Assembly: GCA_013002295.1 (NCBI GenBank)
Contig: JABDKI010000034.1
Span: 1-35,022, forward strand
Direction of reading: 5' to 3'
Length of the DNA: 35,022 nucleotides
Source of the DNA: Altererythrobacter sp.
Lineage (GTDB): Bacteria; Pseudomonadota; Alphaproteobacteria; Sphingomonadales; Sphingomonadaceae
Shown: in pieces, positions 16,342 through 23,787 of the stretch
How the letters are laid out: every line of letters begins with the position of its first letter
Numbering within the stretch: the first letter of the stretch is position 1
Notes under the pieces: model-generated
What the model saw: only the letters and a program-made list of their open reading frames with translations
Told to the model about the DNA's origin: nothing
Databases searched by the model: none
Position numbers and translations under genes: made by a program

Positions 16342-19300
16342 TTAAAAGCTCAGTGTTGCACCGAAGGTGATCCGGCGATCCGGCAAGCCTTGGAAGCACA
16401 GCAGTGCATCGTCATTGACGCAGTACTGTTCAATCTTGGATTTGGTCAGGTTCACACCTTCCACACCAAGGCTGAGATAATCGGTCACATCGTAGACGAT
16501 GCTGCCGTTCAGCTGTCCGCGTGCCGAGGTCACAACCGGGAAACCCAGGGTCGAGTTCAGTGAGGCTCCGGCCGCTGTATCAAGCGTTCGGAAATCATCA
16601 CGCCATGTGTAACGCGCTCGCGCTGAAAGGCCGAACTTCTCATAGTAAAGCGTGACGTTGTAGGCATGCTTTGAGAAGTCGAGCAGCCCCTGAACTCGTT
16701 CAACCGGCACGCTTATCGATGGATTGATAGCTTGGAAAATGTCTTCGCCGCGCCCAGAGTTTGCGTTGGTCGCTTCGCCACCGCTGAAGTCCTGGTAGGT
16801 GTAGTTGGCGATCAATCCAAAACCCGACGCGAAGCCAAGTGTATCTTCGTATTGCGACAAATCGTACTGGAAGGCGACTTCGATACCCGTCTGCTTTGTG
16901 CTCGATGAGTCATTGACGATCGTCTGAAGTGGAACACACAGACCATTACCAGGCACATTCGACAATACGTTACGGTCTGGTACCGGGTTAAAGATGCCGC
17001 CGCCTTCGCATGGATCGGTAATGTCGCGGAAACCGTTTGAATCCTCAACGGCGTCCTCAACCTGGGTCACAAACAGATTTGTGCGATCCTTGTGGAATAC
17101 ACCAATACTGATCAGCGAAGATGGCGCAAAGTACCAGGACAGCGATGCATCAAATGATTGCACTGTCTCAGGCGCCAGGTTTGGATTGCCAAGGGCCACG
17201 GCATTATTCGGCCCAGTTGGGAACGAAACCGACAAAGACAGATCATTAAAGTCCGGACGATTGATGTCCTCGGTATAGCTAGCCCGGAAGACCAGATCTT
17301 CGGTCAAGTCCGCGATCAAGTTCACCCGCGGCATGAACTCGCTGTAACCACCGCTTGATGTCACCGGAGAGGCAACACCATTTGCGATCGCGTTACCGAA
17401 TGAATCGATACTGGTATCCACCCACCGGAAGCCTATGTTGCCCCGGATAGAGCCGGCCTCAAAATTGGCCTGCGCGTATAGCGCATGGGTTTGCTCTTCC
17501 ACACGGAATGATGCGCCGAGGTTGCCTGAGGCATTCGGATCAAGATCTGCCAGCAAACGGCCGCCACCGGCGATAGCAGCCTGCCCGCCCGGCGTCGCGT
17601 CAAGAGCCGCCTGCAGTTGCGCAAAGACTTCATCGCGGTTGGAGAACGCTTGGTTTGGATCGACCACGACAAAGTTGCGGAACGCCAAGGTTCGGCCATC
17701 GAATGCACCGAAATTGCTTGGACCCTGCACAATCAAGCCTGCGAGCGACGAGCCGCTTGGACTGTTGTTGATCGAACCGGTGCTAAATGTGGAACGCAGC
17801 TGATCGAACTGTGTCGAGCTGTCATTGTATCGATAGCCCGCATCGACCGAAGTGATGAAACCGAGCACACCGTCCAGATCGAGAGTAGTGTCGATGCGGA
17901 ACGCATCTTCCTTATTCTCTGTGCGATTGTTGCTGTTAGTCACTGCGTCAAGAACCGTGTTTGCCGGATCGAGCAATTGCGCGACAGTCGGAGCAAATGG
18001 CGAATCGAAATCAACTCCGAATGTGAGAGCACCGCCAGACAGATCATAGATGAATGGCACTGAGTTATCATTGCTGGAGCCATCAAGCGGCGTCAGCGGA
18101 TTCGGGTTGATGAAGTTGAGCGTGGTGCTCAGATTCGGGCTTGAAGAATCTGACGTCGAGCGTGCGAATTCGACTCGGGTGGTCAATCGACCGGTTTCGA
18201 ATTCTGAGCCTAAACGATAAAGCTCGCTTTTTGTGACACGAGCCCCTGTATCGCTAGAAAAGCGCAAATTCGGATCGTCATCATCGCGCGCAAGGTTTGG
18301 CTGGATTGTGCCCCGCAACGCCGCTTCGATGCTACCCAATTCCACGCCATCCAGCGAGCCAAAATTGATGGTTTCGAAAGCGTCTGGAACATTGTTGAAG
18401 CGTAGAGAGCTAACACCGGAACCCTGAATGCGCGAGCTGTCCTGACGACGCTCCTGATCATTGTAGATAGCATCGACGAAGAACATCAAGCTATCGCTTG
18501 GCGCCCACTCCAGCGAGCCCGCCAGATTGATTGTCTCATATTCGAAATTTTCGCGCTCCTGGTTCAGGAACTGGATTCCGAGATAGGGGAAAGCTGGCCC
18601 AGGCGAACCATCAGCGGCCACGCCCTGACCAGGTAGAATTACAGTGTCGCGGTCAACACGTGGCCGGAAAGACGTCGCCTCCTGCTCTGAATAGCTACCG
18701 CTGACCACAAGGCCGATCTCACCGCCACCGGTTTCCCAAACGTTGCCATAACTTCCCGAAAAGCGCGGCGTAACGCTATCAGACAACTCGCTATATTCGC
18801 CTTGCGCGCGGAAAGAGATGATGCGGTCGCTGATGTCCAACGGGCGAATTGTGCGTAGGTTGACGGTACCACCAACCGAACCCTCGATCGTTCCTGCGGT
18901 CGGAGCCTTGATAACCTCAACCGAGCCGATGATGGCCGGATTGATATCTTCGAAACTGATACCGCCACGTCCTGTCCCGGCCGATACTGTTTTCACGCCG
19001 TTGATCAGCACCTGGTTGTCGTTTGTGCCACGGATCTGAACACCGGTGCCGACGCCGGCCGTACGGGTGATCTGAATGCCTGTTACGTTTTCGAGAACTT
19101 CAGCCAGGTTCTGATCGGGAAGCTTACCGATATCTTCTGCCTGAATGACTTCGATGATGCTGTCGGCATTGCGTTGTTCATTCAGCGCGCTCTGCAACGA
19201 ACTGCGGATGCCGGTGACAACAATCACATTGCCTTCTTCCGATGCGACGCTCGAATCACTCGAATCTTGAGCAACCGCGACTGAAGGAATCGCAAGAACA

Positions 19301-19383
19301 CCTAAGGCTGTTCCGGCAAGCGCCCTTGTAAGAACACGTGAATTCAAAGCGGTTGAACGGCCGCGACCTGCAAATCTAGACAT
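16342..19383 (-). CDS. TonB-dependent receptor 2 (probable alginate oligosaccharide uptake)
   Basis: Outer-membrane receptor of 1013 aa from the ATG at 19383, which has GGGAGG six bases upstream; a GTG at 19395 is in frame but lacks such a site. The signal peptide ends SVAVA (residue 38), the TonB box VIVVTGIR is at 53-60, and the plug contains LPDQNLAEVLENVTGIQI and GVQIRGTNDNQVLINGV, the form common in Xanthomonas- and Sphingomonas-type carbohydrate receptors. The barrel ends ITFGATLSF with a terminal Phe. It belongs to a different receptor type from receptor 1, since the plugs differ, so the two may take different oligomers, for example different M/G composition or length. Regulation appears shared with receptor 1 and the lyase operon through the upstream module. 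A clear terminator follows. Confidence 0.93.
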   Translation of the reverse strand: MSRFAGRGRSTALNSRVLTRALAGTALGVLAIPSVAVAQDSSDSSVASEEGNVIVVTGIRSSLQSALNEQRNADSIIEVIQAEDIGKLPDQNLAEVLENVTGIQITRTAGVGTGVQIRGTNDNQVLINGVKTVSAGTGRGGISFEDINPAIIGSVEVIKAPTAGTIEGSVGGTVNLRTIRPLDISDRIISFRAQGEYSELSDSVTPRFSGSYGNVWETGGGEIGLVVSGSYSEQEATSFRPRVDRDTVILPGQGVAADGSPGPAFPYLGIQFLNQERENFEYETINLAGSLEWAPSDSLMFFVDAIYNDQERRQDSSRIQGSGVSSLRFNNVPDAFETINFGSLDGVELGSIEAALRGTIQPNLARDDDDPNLRFSSDTGARVTKSELYRLGSEFETGRLTTRVEFARSTSDSSSPNLSTTLNFINPNPLTPLDGSSNDNSVPFIYDLSGGALTFGVDFDSPFAPTVAQLLDPANTVLDAVTNSNNRTENKEDAFRIDTTLDLDGVLGFITSVDAGYRYNDSSTQFDQLRSTFSTGSINNSPSGSSLAGLIVQGPSNFGAFDGRTLAFRNFVVVDPNQAFSNRDEVFAQLQAALDATPGGQAAIAGGGRLLADLDPNASGNLGASFRVEEQTHALYAQANFEAGSIRGNIGFRWVDTSIDSFGNAIANGVASPVTSSGGYSEFMPRVNLIADLTEDLVFRASYTEDINRPDFNDLSLSVSFPTGPNNAVALGNPNLAPETVQSFDASLSWYFAPSSLISIGVFHKDRTNLFVTQVEDAVEDSNGFRDITDPCEGGGIFNPVPDRNVLSNVPGNGLCVPLQTIVNDSSSTKQTGIEVAFQYDLSQYEDTLGFASGFGLIANYTYQDFSGGEATNANSGRGEDIFQAINPSISVPVERVQGLLDFSKHAYNVTLYYEKFGLSARARYTWRDDFRTLDTAAGASLNSTLGFPVVTSARGQLNGSIVYDVTDYLSLGVEGVNLTKSKIEQYCVNDDALLCFQGLPDRRITFGATLSF

Positions 19384-19417
19384 ATTCCCTCCCACAGGAT
19401 TTCTTTTCTCTCATGTC

Positions 19418-19487
19418 CGGATAATGTCTAGACCATATATGTCAACCGGATAAATATACCTTTGTGGGTAATTCTGTCCTACCAATT
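19418..19487 (-). promoter_or_regulatory. Promoter module of receptor 2 (operator D plus TTGACA)
   Basis: ATTCTGTCCTACCAATT (19471-19487) lies 25 bp upstream of a perfect TTGACA (19445-19440). The spacer holds GGTCTAGAC, including the palindrome GTCTAGAC, and TATCCG at 19423-19418 is a possible -10. The 13 bases TGTCCTACCAATT are identical to those in front of receptor 1. The remainder of the 323-bp gap, 19488-19706, holds a T run at 19502-19508, a terminator-like hairpin, and nothing else recognised. Confidence 0.55.
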
Positions 19488-19634
19488 ATAATCACTGCTC
19501 GATTTTTTTACTTTCCAGCCTAGGTGCCGGCGTAACTTTCACGGCCGAGCCCATATCTGCGCGGGTGAGCGCCCTTCCTTGTATGCCTGCGTCTCGATGA
19601 GAAGGCGATCTGAGTTGAAGTTTGGAAAGAACAG

Positions 19635-19662
19635 GCGCGGGAACCCACGGACTGTTCCGCGC
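19635..19662 (-). terminator. Probable terminator of the trehalose operon
   Basis: Plus-strand arms GCGCGGGAAC (19635-19644) and GTTCCGCGC (19654-19662) pair over nine bases with one bulge. On the minus strand the stem is followed by CTGTTCTTTCC, a broken T-rich tail. It begins 45 bases after the otsA stop. Confidence 0.45.
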
Positions 19663-19706
19663 GGGGATTTATAAACCTGTGCAATCGTGCTTTGAAAGGT
19701 CTCGAT

Positions 19707-21119
19707 CTATCCTTGATCAGCCCGATTGGAATTTGATGAGTTGACCGAGCTAAGGTCCCCACAAAAGCGCGCGGTCCAATCCCGGACATTGTCATCGCGG
19801 ATCGTTTGAATCATCGCCTGATAGCGCGCCTTGCGTTCTTCCAACGGCATGTCGAGTGCGATGCGAATGGCGTGACTCAGATCATCCGGGCTGTGCGGAT
19901 TGACCAGCACGGCATCAGGCAACTGATGCGCCGCACCGGCGAAACGTGAGAGGATCAGTACGCCAGGATCTTCCGGGTCTTGCGCTGCAACATATTCCTT
20001 GGCGACCAAATTCATTCCGTCCCGCAGCGGCGTGACAAGTCCGATCTTCGATGCACGGAAGAAACCGTAGAGTTCGGCATGGCTGTAGCCTTGGTTCACG
20101 TAACGGATCGGTACAAGATCGACCTCACTGCGCGCGCCGTTGATCTGCCCTGTTTTCTGCTCAAGCTCGGTTCGGATCTTCTGATAGCTTTCCACATCCT
20201 CACGACTTGGCGGCGCGATTTGGATGAACACCAGATCGCGAACGCGTTCCGGTTGCTGGTCAAAAAAGCGGCCGATCCCGTCGATCCGTTCTGGCAAGCC
20301 TTTGGAATAGTCTAGGCGATCTACGCCAATCATGGCGGTTCGTTCTCGCGTGGACGATAGAAGCCGCTCTTCGGCAATCTTGGCTTCGTTCTTGGCGCCT
20401 TGTGCTTGAAAGTGATCCCAATCAATACCGATGGGATAGGCTTTGGCGGTCGTGTTGCGGCCTTCGAAGCTGATCTGTCCGCTATCTTCACTGACTTCGG
20501 CGCCAAGTTCTTTGCGGCAATAGTGCAAGAAGCTTTCCAGCCATTCCTCTGTCTGGAACCCGATCAAATCATATTCGAGCATCGTGCGAACCAGCCGCTC
20601 GTGATAAGGCAATGAAACGAACAGCCGCGCGGGCGGCCAGGGTATATGCAGGAAGAACCCGATGCGATTCTTCAGACCCCGCGACCGCAGACGTTCGCCC
20701 AGGGGCAGTAGATGATAGTCATGCACCCAGACCAGGTCTTCTTCTTCGATCAGCGGCGTAACACATTCGGCAAAACGCTCATTGACGCGCTCATATCCTT
20801 TGCCCGTCTCGCGCTCATACTCGGTCAGATCGAGCCGATAATGGAACAGTGGCCACAGCGTAGAATTGGCATAGCCGTTATAATATTCGTCAATATCGCG
20901 GGCAGAGAGATCGATCGTCGCAGTCGTGACACCGTCATTGCGTTGCAAGTTTATGTTGCCGGTGCGATCTTCGCTTTCCTCGCCTGACCAACCAAACCAG
21001 ATGCCGCCGTAGTCCTTGAGCGCTGAATTAAGCGCGCCTGACAACCCTCCCTGCGCGCCGGCTACGCCGCGCGCCTTTGGCACAGCAACGCGGTTCGAGA
21101 TGACGACAAGGCGAGTTAT
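19707..21119 (-). CDS. otsA: Trehalose-6-phosphate synthase, apparently with an ATA start
   Basis: GT20 enzyme that joins UDP-glucose (or another NDP-glucose) and glucose-6-phosphate to trehalose-6-phosphate in the cytoplasm. Motifs are complete: LVWVHDYHLLPLGERL, HIPWPP, RLDYSKGLPERI and DGMNLVAKEYVA. The conserved N-terminus TRLVVISNRVAVPKARG is encoded in frame, matching the E. coli OtsA beginning MSRLVVVSNR, and its SNR loop is needed for substrate binding. No ATG, GTG or TTG precedes it before an in-frame stop at 21128-21126. The codon at the Met1 position is ATA (21119-21117), with GGAG nine bases upstream, overlapping the GH15 TAA as ATAA. A GTG at 21083 would drop the first strand and has no RBS. 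From ATA the product is 470 aa. Third gene of the otsB-GH15-otsA operon. Confidence 0.9.
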   Translation of the reverse strand: MTRLVVISNRVAVPKARGVAGAQGGLSGALNSALKDYGGIWFGWSGEESEDRTGNINLQRNDGVTTATIDLSARDIDEYYNGYANSTLWPLFHYRLDLTEYERETGKGYERVNERFAECVTPLIEEEDLVWVHDYHLLPLGERLRSRGLKNRIGFFLHIPWPPARLFVSLPYHERLVRTMLEYDLIGFQTEEWLESFLHYCRKELGAEVSEDSGQISFEGRNTTAKAYPIGIDWDHFQAQGAKNEAKIAEERLLSSTRERTAMIGVDRLDYSKGLPERIDGIGRFFDQQPERVRDLVFIQIAPPSREDVESYQKIRTELEQKTGQINGARSEVDLVPIRYVNQGYSHAELYGFFRASKIGLVTPLRDGMNLVAKEYVAAQDPEDPGVLILSRFAGAAHQLPDAVLVNPHSPDDLSHAIRIALDMPLEERKARYQAMIQTIRDDNVRDWTARFCGDLSSVNSSNSNRADQG

Positions 21120-22936
21120 CGGATTTCACTCCATGGTTTCGACAGGAGGCCAGCGCAGTTGATTACGCCCACCAGCGAGTAAGTTTGCGGGAAATTCCCC
21201 CAGAGCTCACCAGTTTCATAATCGAGGTCTTCGCTAAGCAAGCCTGATTGCGTTGTATGGCTTAGCATGGTTTTGAACAAATTGCGGGCTTCTTCGTCAC
21301 GGCCTGCCAAATGCAGCGCCTCTATCAGCCAGAAAGTGCAGACATTGAACGCCGTTTCGGGCGCTCCGAAATCATCTTCCGCGGCATAGCGCAGCATGTG
21401 ATCGCCGCGGCGCAAATGCTTCTCTACGGCTGCGAAGGTTTGTTGGAAGCGCTCATTGTCAGGTGACAGGAAGCGCAGCTCCACCATCTGCAACAAGCTT
21501 GCGTCAAGGTAGTCGCTTTCGAAGCTAGCGCCGTAATGCCCGCCCTCTCCATTTTCCTTCCAGGCATGGGTTTCGATCTTGTGGCGGATAGTGTCCGCGC
21601 GCTCCCGCCACAGCGTGGCGCGGTCTGATTTGCCTAGCCATTCAGCGGTCTTGGCAAGACGATCACACGCCGCCCAGCTCATGACAGCCGAGTAGGTGTG
21701 CACTTCCTGCCGTGTTCGGAATTCCCATAAGCCAGCATCGGGCTGGTCGTGCATCGCCCAAGCCATTTCGCCAACTTCTTCCAGACTTTCATAGTCCCGG
21801 TCGTCCGCGATGCGGAGCAGACGCTGGTCAATGAAGCCCTGCACCGTAGGCAGAACGATCTGACCATAGCAGTCGTGCTGGATTTGCTTGTAGGCTGCAT
21901 TGCCCCGCCGAACCGGGCCCATGCCGCGATACCCAGCCAGGTAGCTCGCCGTAGTCTCGTCCAGCTCGCTCTCACCCATCACAGAATAGAGCGGTTGGAT
22001 CTGGCCACCTTTAGCCGCATCGACGATGTTGCGGAGATATCCGAGATACTTTTCCAGCACATCGAGTGCGCCCAAGCGGTTCAAGGCTTGGACTGTGTAA
22101 TAAGAATCGCGGATCCAGCAATATCGGTAATCCCAATTGCGCTCCGAATGTGCAGCCTCGGGGATCGACGTCGTGAGCGCTGCCACGATCGCGCCCGTTT
22201 CCTCGTGCTGACACAGCTTCAGCGTGATCGCGCAACGGATCACCTCTTCCTGCCATTCAAGCGGAATGGCCAGACTGCGCACCCATTGCTGCCAATACTT
22301 GCGAGTGGATTGTTCCATTCGGCGGATTTCCTCGCGCAGATTCCCGACAAATGGCTCGTCAGGTCCCAGGAAGAAATGCGTGTCCGCTTCGATACGGAAC
22401 GTTCGCTGTTCGATGATGTAGCCAATCGGCGCGTCTGTGCTGAGGCGCAACGCTTGCGGGCCGACCAGATAGCGAATGTGGTTGGTGCCGCTTGTGGCGT
22501 CAGCCAATGCTGCGCCGTAGTTTTTCATCGGTCGCAGCACGACCTTGATACGTGGATTTCCTGCAATCGGCCGCACAATCCGCCCGAACGCAACCGGGCG
22601 ATACATTCGTCCTTTGCCTTCATAGCGCGGCGCAAAATCAAGCACCTCGATCACGCTTCCGTCTTCGGATTCGAGCCGGGTGACCAATATGGGGGTGTTG
22701 CGGATGTATTCCTGGCTGGCGGAAACCTGCCCTTCCAACTCGAAACGCCAAACCCCGGCTTGAGCCTGGTCTCCGTTGAGCAGCGAGCAAAACACCGGGT
22801 CGCCATCGACGCGAGGAATGCAGCCCCAGACCAAACCCCCGCTCTGATCAATCAGGCCAGAGACCTGACAATTTCCGATAGGCCATAGCTCAAGATTTGA
22901 GAGCCCACTCAATTCAGAACAACTCCAACCACTCAT
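21116..22936 (-). CDS. GH15 family glucoamylase/trehalase-like hydrolase
   Basis: Glycoside hydrolase of about 606 aa with an N-terminal beta-sandwich (WPIGNCQVSGLIDQSGGLVWG...) and an alpha/alpha-barrel. GH15 signatures are present: RNWDYRYCWIRDSYYTVQAL, GLWEFRTRQEVHTYS with the likely general-acid Glu, and GELWGNFPQTYSLVG near the base Glu. Bacterial GH15 proteins hydrolyse alpha-glucans, and some are trehalases; sitting between otsB and otsA it may trim glucan or turn over trehalose. No signal peptide is seen. The start is uncertain: ATG 22936 has AAGGAG only three bases upstream and overlaps otsB by 23 bp; TTG 22912 directly follows the otsB stop with GGAG ten bases away; ATG 22951 is less likely. 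The open frame up to 23044 is only overlap with otsB. Confidence 0.88.
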   Translation of the reverse strand: MSGWSCSELSGLSNLELWPIGNCQVSGLIDQSGGLVWGCIPRVDGDPVFCSLLNGDQAQAGVWRFELEGQVSASQEYIRNTPILVTRLESEDGSVIEVLDFAPRYEGKGRMYRPVAFGRIVRPIAGNPRIKVVLRPMKNYGAALADATSGTNHIRYLVGPQALRLSTDAPIGYIIEQRTFRIEADTHFFLGPDEPFVGNLREEIRRMEQSTRKYWQQWVRSLAIPLEWQEEVIRCAITLKLCQHEETGAIVAALTTSIPEAAHSERNWDYRYCWIRDSYYTVQALNRLGALDVLEKYLGYLRNIVDAAKGGQIQPLYSVMGESELDETTASYLAGYRGMGPVRRGNAAYKQIQHDCYGQIVLPTVQGFIDQRLLRIADDRDYESLEEVGEMAWAMHDQPDAGLWEFRTRQEVHTYSAVMSWAACDRLAKTAEWLGKSDRATLWRERADTIRHKIETHAWKENGEGGHYGASFESDYLDASLLQMVELRFLSPDNERFQQTFAAVEKHLRRGDHMLRYAAEDDFGAPETAFNVCTFWLIEALHLAGRDEEARNLFKTMLSHTTQSGLLSEDLDYETGELWGNFPQTYSLVGVINCAGLLSKPWSEIR

Positions 22937-23660
22937 ATACTCCTTCGACATTTGGCACGCTATATTCCGCCGCCGTATCATCGCGATTGCCAACGCAAAT
23001 CCCAAAGCCACCGAGTTCTTTGCAGGCTGTGAAACCATCTTCATCGGTCACGTCATCTCCGATGAAGATCGGTGTCGCACCAGCAAACGTCGCAGTCTGC
23101 ATGAAAGCACGGACGGCATTGCCTTTGTTCGCACCCTTTTGGACGACTTCAACGACACATTTCCCGGTCTTAATAGCAAGTCCATAGCTGTTAGAGATGT
23201 CGGTCGCAAAGCTGAGGGCGTCAGATCCTCGCTCAGGATTTGAACGATAATGCAAAGCGCCGCCATGTGTCTTGGCCTCGAACCGGAGACCCTCTTTGCG
23301 CGCATACTCAGCCAATGCATCGAGAGCCTTACGAGGTAGTTCCAGCGGCTGCGGGCCAAGCAAAGAACCATCACCTGATGCCATTTCAGCACCATGGGAA
23401 CCCGCACGAGCGATGGCGGGCGCGCCTAGGTGTCGCTTGATATCCAACAAGGAACGACCGCTAATGACTGCCAGTCGGTTATCCATCCGGGCAGCAAGCG
23501 CTTCCAGCGCTTGAGCCAGATTGAGAGGCACACTGATATCGTCCGGACCGGCCGCAATCTCCACCATTGTACCGTCGAAATCGACAAACAGCGCAACGGC
23601 ATGCTTGCGACACATGTCACTCAGACTTGCAGGCTCTCTGAGAGATTGAGACTTAGTCAT
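22914..23660 (-). CDS. otsB: Trehalose-6-phosphate phosphatase
   Basis: HAD-superfamily phosphatase of 248 aa. Motif I is FVDFDGTMVE with nucleophile Asp27 and acid/base Asp29, motif II is in VISGRS, and motif IV is FIGDDVTDEDGF, with the basic KTGKCVVEVVQKGANKG segment typical of OtsB. It removes phosphate from trehalose-6-phosphate, completing trehalose synthesis with OtsA for osmotic and desiccation protection. The ATG at 23660 gives the usual family start; the Shine-Dalgarno is poor (GGGTATT). A longer open frame to 23774 is mostly the intergenic region and is rejected. First gene of the operon, followed by GH15 with overlap. Confidence 0.92.
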   Translation of the reverse strand: MTKSQSLREPASLSDMCRKHAVALFVDFDGTMVEIAAGPDDISVPLNLAQALEALAARMDNRLAVISGRSLLDIKRHLGAPAIARAGSHGAEMASGDGSLLGPQPLELPRKALDALAEYARKEGLRFEAKTHGGALHYRSNPERGSDALSFATDISNSYGLAIKTGKCVVEVVQKGANKGNAVRAFMQTATFAGATPIFIGDDVTDEDGFTACKELGGFGICVGNRDDTAAEYSVPNVEGVYEWLELF

Positions 23661-23739
23661 CGCACATGCAATACCCAATTGCGGCAGTGCACAAAACAAC
23701 AAACTCAAAAAGGCGCGTTGCGAGTGCGCATTGTGTTGT

Positions 23740-23754
23740 ATTGGTTCCAATTGG
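23740..23754. promoter_or_regulatory. Nested palindromes upstream of otsB
   Basis: ATTGGTTCCAAT (arms ATTGG/CCAAT, two-base centre) overlaps the perfect palindrome CCAATTGG. The pair lies 80-94 bases before the otsB ATG, in the only gap between otsB and the 23788 gene. It resembles, but does not match, the ACCAATT operators of the alginate locus, and may be the site of a separate regulator. No convincing -35/-10 pair was found around it. Confidence 0.35.
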
Positions 23755-23787
23755 TGCAAGCAGGACACGCCCAAAGGCGCCCGAGAG

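Noticed and set aside
4111-19383. Bacteroidetes-type Sus polysaccharide locus
   Set aside because: No SusD-like lipoprotein is found; the receptors are of the proteobacterial type.
21749-22888. 379-codon plus-strand frame antisense to the GH15 gene
   Set aside because: Long, but lies wholly opposite a well-supported GH15 gene; such shadow frames are common at this base composition, and no domain is visible.
22937-23044. N-terminal extension of the GH15 frame into otsB
   Set aside because: The extra residues are out-of-frame otsB sequence, and GH15 family proteins start close to the WPIGNCQVSG segment.
23661-23774. N-terminal extension of OtsB that could look like a signal peptide
   Set aside because: The family starts near ATG 23660 and OtsB acts in the cytoplasm; the extension covers the likely promoter region.
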